DNA of 7,963 nucleotides from Candidatus Competibacteraceae bacterium (GCA_020445005.1 JAGRHM010000343.1:1-7963); one strand, 5' to 3'. Shown: positions 1 to 7,387, counted from the stretch's first letter. The notes: a model not told the origin generated them from the sequence alone. Numbers and translations are program-made.

Positions 1-1490
1 AAATGATCGAGATCGAGAAACAGTACCGCCACCTGCTTGCCGGAACGCTGCGCCTCCTTGATGTATTGGGTCAGGCGGTCCAGGACCAGAAAACGATTAG
101 GCAGTCCGGTGAGGCTGTCAAAATTGGCGTGCCGCAAGATCTGTTCCTGCTGCTGTTTGAGTACCGTGATATCCACTGCTGCGGTGCGCATGCCCGTCGC
201 TTTACCCCGGTGCAGGATCGGCGACGAGTAGGCGAGCACCGGGAACGTCGCGCCATCCTTCCGCAAAGCGGTATACTCGGTGCCAGCCGAGCGCACCTCA
301 CCCTCCATCAGCACCTTGGCCACATTGACTCTGGCTTTGTCCCGTTCTTCCGGCGCAATGGTATCGAATACCGAGAGATTCGCGAGTTCGTTCACATGGT
401 AGCCATAGGCATCGTAGCCCCGGCGATTGGCATAGGTGATTTTACCGTGGAGATCGCTTTCGCAGACGATGAGAGGGAGCATATCCGCCAGATCCCGAAA
501 CCGTTGCTCGCTTTCGCGCAAGGTCTCGGTAGCGTGGATCGAGCGAATCGCTTCGCAACTGTAAGAAGCAAGGATGGCGCCGATCTCCTTGTCCTGCTCC
601 ACGAATGGAGGGGTCTCCTTGCAGTGCAGCGTCAAAACCCCCATGACCGTGCTGCCGTCGCGCGTTAAGGGAAAAGCCAGTGCCGAACCATCGGTATAGC
701 CTTCCCAACCACTGGGCTCGGGTTGGGTCAAGGTGGAGATATCCTGGATCAGTAAGGGCTTCTCGCTTTCCAGTACCTGCTTGAAAATGGAGTGGGCGGG
801 GAGTGGGAAGGGGATGAAAGCAGGTGCGTGCCCTGGGTCCAACACACGGATGAGCCGCAGTCCACCCTCTTCCAGGAAATACAGGCTGCCGCCGGTGGCG
901 CACATGTGGTCGGCGAACTCATCCAGAATCCGATAGCTGATGCCGCTCACGTCGAGGCAGTCGGAGAATCCCTGGGTGGTTTCGACGATCTTGCATAAAC
1001 GGGCGTTGAGGTTGGTTAGTTCGGTATTGGCGGCTTCCAGCGCCTGCGTTCGTTCCCGGACCAGTTCCTCCAGGCGCTCCTGATAGCGCCGGTTCTCAAG
1101 CAACAGGCGGGCATTTTCCAGTGCTTTGTGAATCGTGTGTTCGAGGATGCGCAAGCCGTCGACCGGCTTGATCAGATAATCGTAGGCCCCCAGCCGGAGG
1201 GCTTGCACCGCATCACCGATTACCCCCGCGCCCGAGATCACGATAATAGGGATGTCGGGCGCCAGTCGTTTGCTCTGCCGGATCAGTTCCAGGCCGCTCA
1301 TCTCGGGCATGCGTAAATCGGTCAGCACCAATTGGGGATGGCATTGCTGGATCATTTCCAGGCCGACGCGGCCATTATTTGCGGTAAAAACCCGGTACCC
1401 AAGATCCTCGAGTTGATCCTGGAAGCTCTGCCGAATAACCTCCTCGTCATCCACGACCAGTATAGTAATGGGCTGTGCTTCTTGACTCAT
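1..1490 (-). CDS. Response regulator REC-GAF-PAS-GGDEF, probable diguanylate cyclase (3' end beyond the window)
   Basis: The reading frame is open from ATG at 1490 to the left edge, giving 496 visible residues and no stop. Residues 8-125 are a receiver: acidic pair D14/D15, phospho-acceptor D58 in LTDLRMPEMSG, switch S86 and K108 in IKP. A coiled coil follows at about 125-165. A GAF-like domain covers about 178-320, and a PAS domain about 325-445 ending in AAVDITVLKQQQEQ. The opening of a GGDEF domain is visible from D458 (DSLTGLPNR, then LFLDLDH at the edge). The active-site GGDEF motif lies outside the window, so catalytic competence cannot be judged. By family knowledge it would convert two GTP to cyclic-di-GMP under control of phosphorylation. 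Its ATG overlaps the TGA of the upstream receiver by one base (TGATG), with GGAG (1499-1502) 8 nt before the start, so the two are probably translated together. An EAL domain could follow downstream; that cannot be seen. Confidence 0.93.
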   Translation of the reverse strand, partial: MSQEAQPITILVVDDEEVIRQSFQDQLEDLGYRVFTANNGRVGLEMIQQCHPQLVLTDLRMPEMSGLELIRQSKRLAPDIPIIVISGAGVIGDAVQALRLGAYDYLIKPVDGLRILEHTIHKALENARLLLENRRYQERLEELVRERTQALEAANTELTNLNARLCKIVETTQGFSDCLDVSGISYRILDEFADHMCATGGSLYFLEEGGLRLIRVLDPGHAPAFIPFPLPAHSIFKQVLESEKPLLIQDISTLTQPEPSGWEGYTDGSALAFPLTRDGSTVMGVLTLHCKETPPFVEQDKEIGAILASYSCEAIRSIHATETLRESEQRFRDLADMLPLIVCESDLHGKITYANRRGYDAYGYHVNELANLSVFDTIAPEERDKARVNVAKVLMEGEVRSAGTEYTALRKDGATFPVLAYSSPILHRGKATGMRTAAVDITVLKQQQEQILRHANFDSLTGLPNRFLVLDRLTQYIKEAQRSGKQVAVLFLDLDH

Positions 1491-1882
1491 CAGCCACACT
1501 CCGAACAGGTTCCCTGAGCATCGATCATGCGGATAAGCTCCCGCTCCAGTTCCTGCAAATCGATGACCGGTTTGTGGAAGACTCGCGGGCAGAGATTTGG
1601 CAGCCGCCGGAGGTCGTCCGGTATCCGGTATTCGGGCGACCCGGTGCAGACCAGGAACTTCAACGATGTCATCAGCCGGCTTGCTTGACAGATAAATTCG
1701 TTACCATCGATTCCCGGCAATCGCACATCGACGATAGCGGCCAGCGGCCGCACACTCTGCAACAGCGTCAGCGCCTCTTCTCCCGACTCCGCGGGCACGG
1801 GATCCCACAAGTGATCCTCGAAAAAGTCGCAAAAGCTCCTGCGCACCGCGCTATCGTCATCGAGTATCAAGAGGGTTCTCAC
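1490..1882 (-). CDS. Stand-alone receiver-domain response regulator (CheY-like)
   Basis: This 130-residue protein is one receiver domain with no output domain. It has the acidic cluster D8/D9/D10 in LLILDDDSAVRRSF, phospho-acceptor D52 in IVDVRLPGIDG, switch T80 in LVCTGS and K104 in FHKPV. All catalytic positions are present, so it should accept phosphate from a histidine kinase. The start is GTG, chosen because GAGGAG sits 6 nt upstream; an ATG two bases further up is out of frame and hits a stop at once (ATGTGA). It lies 68 nt downstream of the HK1 kinase, and its stop overlaps the start of the REC-GAF-PAS-GGDEF gene. The natural reading is that HK1 phosphorylates it. Whether it works by protein-protein contact, as a phosphate sink, or as an intermediate in a relay is not visible. 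The C-terminus ends in an odd Cys-containing tail (GTCSECG). Confidence 0.93.
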   Translation of the reverse strand: MRTLLILDDDSAVRRSFCDFFEDHLWDPVPAESGEEALTLLQSVRPLAAIVDVRLPGIDGNEFICQASRLMTSLKFLVCTGSPEYRIPDDLRRLPNLCPRVFHKPVIDLQELERELIRMIDAQGTCSECG

Positions 1883-1888
1883 ATACGT

Positions 1889-1894
1889 CTCCTC
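1889..1894 (-). promoter_or_regulatory. Ribosome binding site that fixes the GTG start of the receiver gene
   Basis: On the minus strand GAGGAG lies 6 nt before GTG at 1882-1880. The nearby out-of-frame ATG at 1884-1882 makes only a two-codon frame (ATG TGA). The GTG frame begins directly with a receiver beta-1 strand, which supports this start. Confidence 0.7.
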
Positions 1895-1912
1895 AGCTCA
1901 TTCAATCATAGA

Positions 1913-1924
1913 TCCGCCGGCGGA
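1913..1924. repeat. Perfect 12-bp GC palindrome between HK1 and the receiver gene
   Basis: TCCGCCGGCGGA is its own reverse complement and lies in the 68-nt gap, 26 nt after the HK1 stop and 30 nt before the GTG start. It could be a small RNA hairpin or a binding site, but it has no U-tract and no proper loop, so it is not a convincing terminator. A 12-base GC palindrome can arise by chance in DNA of this composition. Confidence 0.35.
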
Positions 1925-1950
1925 GTTCACAGCAGCGATGCGCGGACAAT

Positions 1951-4326
1951 TCAACCCCGGCCAGAGGGGACAATAGGTAGTGAAATCACAAAACGCGCTC
2001 CCTTGCCCGGCTTGGATACCACGGTGATCTCCCCCTTGTGAATTTCGGTGATGATGAAATAGGAAACGCTCAGCCCCAATCCGGTACCGACTCCCACCGG
2101 TTTGGTAGTGAAAAAAGGCTCGAAAATCCGTCTACGCACTGATTCGTCCATTCCCGGACCATTATCCTCGATTTCGATGCAGGCCATAGCGCGATTCTTG
2201 CTCAAACGAGTGCGCACGTTAAACCGCTGATGCCGTCCACCACTGCTCTGCATGGCTTCGGCGCCATTGCGGAACAGGTTCAGCAGCACTTGCTGAATCT
2301 CCGCGCTTTCGCAGGGTACTGGAGGAAGATTCTCGGCATAATCGCGGACGATTTCGATCGTCTTGAAATCATACTTTTTTTTCAGACTGTAATCGGTGGT
2401 TGCTAGGACCAGGGTCTTGTCGATCAATTCCCGCAAGTCGTGCAGCGAACCGCCCCCCTCGCCCTTTCTGGCGAAACTGAGCATGTTCTCCACGATCTCG
2501 GCCAGGCGAATTCCCGATGTTTGGATGTCGTCCAGCATACGGGGGACGCCCCGTTCCTGGAGGTACGCGCCCAAGACTTCCATGGACAACCCCAGCGCTT
2601 CCACAGCGCGCAGGTTAGCGGGCATCCGGGTATCAGTCAGTCGGCTCTTCAGCACATTGGCGGTCTGCATCATCCCCGCCAGGGGGTTGTTGATCTCATG
2701 GGCCATGCCTGCGGCAAGCCCGCCCACCGAGAGCATCTTTTCGGTCTGGATCATCATCTCCTGCATGCGCACCTGCTCGGTGACGTCGTCCAACCGGATC
2801 ACGGCTCCTTCCACGCCGTTAGAGATCAGCGGATAAATGGTCATGTCCTCGTAATGCACTTCCCCGTCTTCCTGGCGAGGCCGTTTGCTATCCACCTGTT
2901 TCCGGCGCGTGCGGATTGCCCGGTGGATACGGCTCAATTCTTCCGCCAGTCGTGGAAACACCTTGAGAAGAGGTTTGCCCAGGGCCTCTTCGAAAGGGAT
3001 GCCGGTGCTGTATTGGGCCTCCTTGTTCCATTGAGTGATCATTCCTGAATTGTCCACACCGATGAGAATCGACGGCATGGAGTCGATGATGTTGACCAGG
3101 TAGTTGCGCAGATGCATCAGCTCCTTTTCCTGCTGCTTACGCGCGGTGATATCGCCCCCAACGCCCCGGTAACCCAGGAAATTACCTTGGGCGTCAAAAA
3201 AAGGTTTTCCGCTGAAATTGAGAAAGCGGGATTCTCCATCTGGCCGCACCCAGCGCACTTCGAAATTGGAGAACGGCAAATGGCTCTCCAGGGTGTGGAA
3301 ATGCCGTTGCCAATGGGGTGCGTCGAAATCTTGCGTGTCCCGGTAGATTTCCCGCCGGGTACGGCCGACGACCTGTTCTGGAGGAAGCCCCATCACCTCC
3401 TCGATCCGGCCGGTCAACCGAGTGAAACGCAAATCCGGACCCATTTCCCAGAACCAGTCAGCGGCGCTGTTAGCAAAGTCGCGGAAGCGGCTTTCACTGA
3501 GTTCCAAGGCCAGGCGAGACCGTTTTTGCCCGGTAATATCCTGTACGGTGCCCTCGATGGCCAGCAACTTTCCTTGGTCGTCGTAGATGCCCTGATAAGT
3601 GGAGAAGTAATAACCGGTGGAGCCGTCAGGTAGCAAGAAGCGTTGCTCGTACGAGCCGGGCTCCCTGCTCTGCGAAGCACGCTGGATCAATTCCTGATCA
3701 CGAAGACGATCTTCCGGCCAGGGAGATCTGGTCATGATTGATTCGATGTGCGGGATGAACTGTTTTGGGTCCAATTGGAAGATTTTATAAACCTGGTCGG
3801 ACCACTCCACATTGCCGGAGGCGAGATCCCAATACCAGTAGCCGATACGGCCCAACTCGGACATCTCCCGGAGCCTCTTTTCGCTCTTGCGCAGAATTGT
3901 TTCGGTACGTTTGCTTGACTCAATCGAGCGGTTGAGCTGTGCCTGCGCGTTGCGATGAGCAAACTCGCTCTCCAACATCACGGTGACACAGGTCTGCACG
4001 ATAGCGGAGTAGCGGCGGGACTCAGCCAGTGGGGCGGCGACGCCGACACTGCCAATCCGTTTCCCTTCCAATTCAAGCGGCAGACTGCGGCCCTCGAGCA
4101 TGACACCGGATTCTCGAGCCATCTCCTCGGTGACGTCGAAGAAATCAACCTGGCCATCAAGGATCAATGCCGCGCCGGGATGGATGACGCCGATGCGCTC
4201 GGGTTTGGAGGAAGCGATAATTCGGCCTCCCGGACCCATGATGGCGACATTGCAACCGGTCTTGTCTGCAATGGTGATGCAGATGTGCTGCAATTTGGTG
4301 AATTCCAGGAGCTCAGTGTGTTTCAT
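1951..4326 (-). CDS. Soluble sensor histidine kinase (HK1): CdaR-type sugar-diacid domain, three PAS domains, HisKA-HATPase
   Basis: The 791-residue protein has no signal peptide or membrane segment, so it should be cytoplasmic. Residues about 8-120 match the N-terminal putative sugar-diacid recognition domain of CdaR regulators (GGRIIASSKPERIGVIHPGA, then SLPLELEGKRIGSVGVAAP). A short coiled coil follows, then PAS domains at about 155-268 (ending VQDITGQK), 278-398 (ending GGDITARK) and 408-520 (ending RLDDVTEQ). HisKA has H543 in MAHEINNPLAG; its hairpin is about 25 residues longer than usual. The ATPase core is complete: N683/N687, DNGPGM at 721-726, FEPFFTTK at 735-742 and GVGTGLGLS up to S753. 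The kinase should autophosphorylate H543 and pass phosphate to the receivers downstream. The ATG start has GAGGT (4335-4339) 8 nt upstream. The C-terminal half is paralogous to HK2. Ligand identity is inference from the domain family. Confidence 0.95.
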   Translation of the reverse strand: MKHTELLEFTKLQHICITIADKTGCNVAIMGPGGRIIASSKPERIGVIHPGAALILDGQVDFFDVTEEMARESGVMLEGRSLPLELEGKRIGSVGVAAPLAESRRYSAIVQTCVTVMLESEFAHRNAQAQLNRSIESSKRTETILRKSEKRLREMSELGRIGYWYWDLASGNVEWSDQVYKIFQLDPKQFIPHIESIMTRSPWPEDRLRDQELIQRASQSREPGSYEQRFLLPDGSTGYYFSTYQGIYDDQGKLLAIEGTVQDITGQKRSRLALELSESRFRDFANSAADWFWEMGPDLRFTRLTGRIEEVMGLPPEQVVGRTRREIYRDTQDFDAPHWQRHFHTLESHLPFSNFEVRWVRPDGESRFLNFSGKPFFDAQGNFLGYRGVGGDITARKQQEKELMHLRNYLVNIIDSMPSILIGVDNSGMITQWNKEAQYSTGIPFEEALGKPLLKVFPRLAEELSRIHRAIRTRRKQVDSKRPRQEDGEVHYEDMTIYPLISNGVEGAVIRLDDVTEQVRMQEMMIQTEKMLSVGGLAAGMAHEINNPLAGMMQTANVLKSRLTDTRMPANLRAVEALGLSMEVLGAYLQERGVPRMLDDIQTSGIRLAEIVENMLSFARKGEGGGSLHDLRELIDKTLVLATTDYSLKKKYDFKTIEIVRDYAENLPPVPCESAEIQQVLLNLFRNGAEAMQSSGGRHQRFNVRTRLSKNRAMACIEIEDNGPGMDESVRRRIFEPFFTTKPVGVGTGLGLSVSYFIITEIHKGEITVVSKPGKGARFVISLPIVPSGRG

Positions 4327-4509
4327 CTCTGTTTACCTCGCACCCAGATTCCCAGTCCAGTGTGGTGAGCCCGGCCGCCCCACGGCATCGCTGATTTGCT
4401 GGGCCGGGTAATCGTCTCCGGGACCCGAACCATTCACCGGGTTTCACCGAGGATAATCTCCTTCCGTAGTGGTTGTTATTACCGGAGAGCGCAAAGTCAG
4501 CAAACCTGC
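4327..4509 (-). other. Intergenic leader of HK1 with one GC-rich inverted repeat
   Basis: These 183 nt separate the restored end of HK2 from the HK1 start. They hold the HK1 ribosome binding site (GAGGT at 4335-4339) and an inverted repeat with 7-bp arms CCCGGCC/GGCCGGG at 4370-4376 and 4402-4408, loop 25 nt. No T-run follows on the minus strand, so I do not call a terminator. A weaker imperfect hairpin lies near 4463-4486. I see no clear sigma70 or sigma54 promoter, but HK1 may have its own promoter here because the gap is long for an operon. Confidence 0.35.
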
Positions 4510-4653
4510 TTATGCCAAAGGTTTGGCGGGAGGCTGTTTGAGAATCAGGGGTACAGAAGGCTCATGCTTCACAGGCAGGCGGATGATGAACCGGGCGCCC
4601 TTCCCTGGTGAAGACTCAACGGTCATCTCACCACCGTGGTTCTCGGTGATGAT
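4510..4653 (-). pseudogene. Out-of-frame C-terminal tail of HK2
   Basis: Read one frame away from HK2, this stretch encodes the missing end of the ATPase domain: IITENHGGEMTVESSPGKGA, then RFIIRLP, and a short proline-rich tail ending at TAA (4512-4510). The matching part of HK1 is IITEIHKGEITVVSKPGKGA followed by RFVISLP. One extra base in the TT run at 4654-4655 would join it to HK2 and give 823 residues from the ATG at 6980. The tail lies partly inside the last codons of the shifted HK2 frame. Confidence 0.85.
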
Positions 4654-6980
4654 AAGTAGGATACGCTCAGCCCAAGGCCCGTACCTACCCCTATCGGTTT
4701 AGTGGTGTAGAAGGGTTCGAAGACCCGTCTGGAGATGGCCGGTTCCATACTGGGTCCATTGTCCTCGATTTCAATACGCACCGAATTCCGTTCCGGTTCC
4801 CAGCGAGTGCGCAGGGTGAATCGGGGTCCGCTGGTGCCCGCCTCCACCATGGCTTGCGCACCGTTACTGAGGATGTTCAACAGCACTTGTTGAATCTTCG
4901 CACTTTCGCAGGGAACCTGTGGAAGGTTCTCCTCATAGTCCTTGCGAATCTCGATCGCCTTGAAATCATACTGCCTCTTCAGATTGTAGTCGGTAGCCGC
5001 CAAGGTAAGGGTTCTATCGATCAACTCGGCGATGTTATGAGAGGAAACGGTGACGTCGCTCTTGCGGGCGAAGCTCAGCATGTTGTCCACGATGGCCGCG
5101 ACCCGGTTGCCTGATTCCTTGATGGTTTTTAACATCCTGGGGATGCCGCGTAACTCCATGAAAGTTTGGATGGCCGACAGGGTGGTGCCTGCCGTGGTCG
5201 CCGCCTTCTCATTGGCGGGAATAGGTACTTCGTTGCTAAGACGGTTGGCTAATACCTCGGCGGTTTGCAATATCCCGGCTAGGGGATTGTTGATCTCATG
5301 GGCCATGCCAGCCGCTAAGCCTCCCACCGAGAGCATCTTTTCGCTCTGAATCATGATCTCCTCGATCCGTACCCTTTCAGTGACGTTGTCCAAGCGAATG
5401 ACCGCGCCTTCCACCCCGTTGGCCACCAGCGGAAAGATGGTGATATCTTCGAACAAGGTTTCATCCTGGCGCTGGATGGGAACCTTGGACTCATGGATGG
5501 TCTCGCGCTTGTCGAGGGCGGTTTCGATGCTATGGATCTGATCGGTCAGACGCGGGAACACTGTGGCCAGGGGTTGGCGGTGGACCTGGTCGAATGTGAG
5601 TCCCGTGGCCTGTTCCGCGGATTTGTTCCAGAGGGTCACCCGCCCTTTCCGATCCACCACCACCAGTACCGAGGGCATGGAATTGATGATATTGGACAGA
5701 TAATTGCGCAACCGCCGCAGGGTCTCCGCGCTTCTCTTACGTTCGGTGATATCCTGAACCACCCCGTAGAAAGTGGTTCCACTTTCCTCTTGGTAGGGTA
5801 TGGCGTCTCCGGTGAACCAAATGAGTTCCCCGCTTTCCTTGCGGAACCGGCCCTCGTAATGCCAGGGATGGGACTGGCGTATCGCCTCGCGAAGAGAGCG
5901 ATCGTACCTTTCCCTGTCTTCATCGGGAATGCCGCTGCGGAAGGCTTGGGCAAAGGTAGCGGGGTCGGGTTCGAGCCCGAACCACTGCCGCAGGCTTTCT
6001 CCCACGAAGGTGGTGGCGCAGCGATGTTCAGGCGTACATTCGAAACGGTAGACCACTCCAGGAACATTGGCGGTGATCTTTCGGAGTTGTTTCTCGCTTT
6101 CCCGCAGTTTCTGTTCCTGCACGTAGTTTTCGGTGACATCCCGGAACACCAGCACCACACCGATGATCCGACCGTCTGGGGCACGAATAGGGGCGCCGCT
6201 GTCCGCGATCTGGTATTCCTTTCCATCGTTCGCGAGGAGCACCGTATGGTTGGCCAGCCCCACCACTTTACCGCTTGCCATAACCTTTTCTGCTGGATCC
6301 ACCACTCTGGCGCGGGTGTGGGCATTGACGATATGGAACACCTCGGAGAGTTTCCTGCCGGAAGCCGATGCCAGTTTCCACCCGGTCAACAGCTCCGCCG
6401 ATGGATTCATCCGAGTGATCCGTCCCCGATGATCGGTGGCGATAACGGCGTCTCCAATGGAGTCGAGCGTCACCCGTAAATTACCTTCATTGATCTGTAA
6501 CTCCTGCCGGTTGGACTCCAGCTCCTTGACGAACTGAATGATGTTGCGGGCGAGCAAGACTCCCAGGATACCTAGAGCGGCCAGGAGGATGGTGGGTAAA
6601 CTCCAGCCCAGGATTTGGTTTATGCGATTGCTCTCCAAGATCTCTACGCGAAGTTTCCCGGTGAATGCTTTGCTGGCAACAAGCAGACGGCTGCCCAAGT
6701 ACGCCAATTGGTCATTCAAGCCGATGATCGTCGTGAAGTGGCGGAAGATGGTCTGCTCCTGAAGAATCAAACTATCCAGCTTGCGAACGAGGGATGCGAT
6801 GATCGCGTCGGTGGTGGGCTCGTTCCCTAAGAGGATATTCAAATAATTCAATTGCTTCTGGTGTAGCGCCAGGTCCGCTTTGATGGAAGCCTTCTTGTTC
6901 TGGTAACGGACCAAGTCCCAGTCCACCAGGAGCTCCAGCAAGATTAACCGCTGCGCCAAGTGCAGCTTGATCACCTCCAT
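4623..6980 (-). CDS. Membrane-anchored PAS histidine kinase (HK2), truncated at both ends by frameshifts; probable pseudogene
   Basis: The open frame is 785 codons. Residues 1-120 are helical sensor sequence, 122-148 a membrane helix (LPTILLAALGILGVLLA), then PAS domains at about 165-285 (ending VFRDVTENY), 297-415 (ending VQDITERK) and 425-538 (ending RLDNVTERV). HisKA has H561 in MAHEINNPLAG, with N702/N706 in the N box. The G1 box reads DNGPSM at 740-745, with Ser744 in place of the usual Gly. FEPFYTTK and GVGTGLGLS are present, but after SVSY the frame turns to SSPRTTVVR and stops. The normal end is readable in another frame to 4510. The ATG at 6980 is probably internal: the upstream helical sensor is in a different frame. 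AAGGA 7 nt before this ATG could still allow re-initiation. It is paralogous to HK1. Loss of the final ATPase strand together with G744S makes activity doubtful. Confidence 0.85.
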   Translation of the reverse strand: MEVIKLHLAQRLILLELLVDWDLVRYQNKKASIKADLALHQKQLNYLNILLGNEPTTDAIIASLVRKLDSLILQEQTIFRHFTTIIGLNDQLAYLGSRLLVASKAFTGKLRVEILESNRINQILGWSLPTILLAALGILGVLLARNIIQFVKELESNRQELQINEGNLRVTLDSIGDAVIATDHRGRITRMNPSAELLTGWKLASASGRKLSEVFHIVNAHTRARVVDPAEKVMASGKVVGLANHTVLLANDGKEYQIADSGAPIRAPDGRIIGVVLVFRDVTENYVQEQKLRESEKQLRKITANVPGVVYRFECTPEHRCATTFVGESLRQWFGLEPDPATFAQAFRSGIPDEDRERYDRSLREAIRQSHPWHYEGRFRKESGELIWFTGDAIPYQEESGTTFYGVVQDITERKRSAETLRRLRNYLSNIINSMPSVLVVVDRKGRVTLWNKSAEQATGLTFDQVHRQPLATVFPRLTDQIHSIETALDKRETIHESKVPIQRQDETLFEDITIFPLVANGVEGAVIRLDNVTERVRIEEIMIQSEKMLSVGGLAAGMAHEINNPLAGILQTAEVLANRLSNEVPIPANEKAATTAGTTLSAIQTFMELRGIPRMLKTIKESGNRVAAIVDNMLSFARKSDVTVSSHNIAELIDRTLTLAATDYNLKRQYDFKAIEIRKDYEENLPQVPCESAKIQQVLLNILSNGAQAMVEAGTSGPRFTLRTRWEPERNSVRIEIEDNGPSMEPAISRRVFEPFYTTKPIGVGTGLGLSVSYLSSPRTTVVR

Positions 6981-6991
6981 GGCCGTATCCT

Positions 6992-7387
6992 TTATTCTGA
7001 CCTTAAAAGGGTCGAGCTGCTGCCTTTATAGATCCGCTCGCCTTCCTGTTGCTGATAGGGCCGCACGATTTGCTTCTCCACTTCCTGGGAGAAGGAAAGG
7101 CTGATACTTTTGAGCCGGTCTTTCTCGCGATTGAGAAGGATCGCGGGGTTGCGAATCTGGTTCAGGATACGGGCGTAGGACTCGAGGTTTGTACCCAATG
7201 CGCCCATTTCTGCTTGCCATTGCACGGCGACATCGGAAGTGGGTCGCAGATTAGCCTTGAGTGCTTCCAGACCATCGGCAATGCGCCTCCAGATAGTCTG
7301 GTCACCGCTTTGCACAAAGTTCTTGCTGAGAGTCTGCAAGTGTTCCACCGCTGGCGGCAGCCGTTCGACCCAGGTCAATAGCGCTGG
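6992..7387 (-). pseudogene. Upstream fragment of the HK2 helical sensor domain, out of frame with the kinase
   Basis: The frame is open from just after a TGA at 7390-7388 to TAA at 6994-6992; the only start candidate near its head is TTG at 7378. The roughly 130 residues are almost all amphipathic helix (VERLPPAVEHLQTLSKNFV, then QWQAEMGALGTNLESYARIL), with no signal peptide or membrane helix. The helical character continues straight into the start of HK2 (IKDTAMEVIKLHLAQRLILL), but one frame away. Loss of one base between about 7025 and 6995 would explain the break. In an intact protein this segment would be the extracytoplasmic, all-helical ligand-binding part before the HK2 membrane helix. 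I cannot assign a named family with certainty; a DAHL-like or other helical sensor is possible. Alternatively it is a separate short gene with a TTG start, but no good ribosome binding site supports that. Confidence 0.65.

Noticed and set aside
3..668. 221-residue open frame on the plus strand
   Set aside because: It is the antisense shadow of the PAS and GAF region of the REC-GAF-PAS-GGDEF gene, which has recognisable domains on the minus strand; the plus-strand translation shows no family motif.
1883..1950. Terminator between HK1 and the receiver gene
   Set aside because: The palindrome at 1913-1924 has no loop and no T-run after it on the minus strand, and the genes around it make sense as one operon.
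1475..2041. 188-residue open frame on the plus strand across two genes and the gap
   Set aside because: It runs antisense to the receiver gene and the HK1 end and has no domain signal.
5493..6479. 328-residue open frame on the plus strand
   Set aside because: Although long, it is antisense to the HK2 PAS domains, which match family motifs closely. GC-rich genes often give such shadows.
6992..7387. HAMP or 4-helix-bundle chemoreceptor assignment for the helical segment
   Set aside because: The helices lie before the only membrane helix and no HAMP pattern follows it; the family name cannot be fixed by eye.
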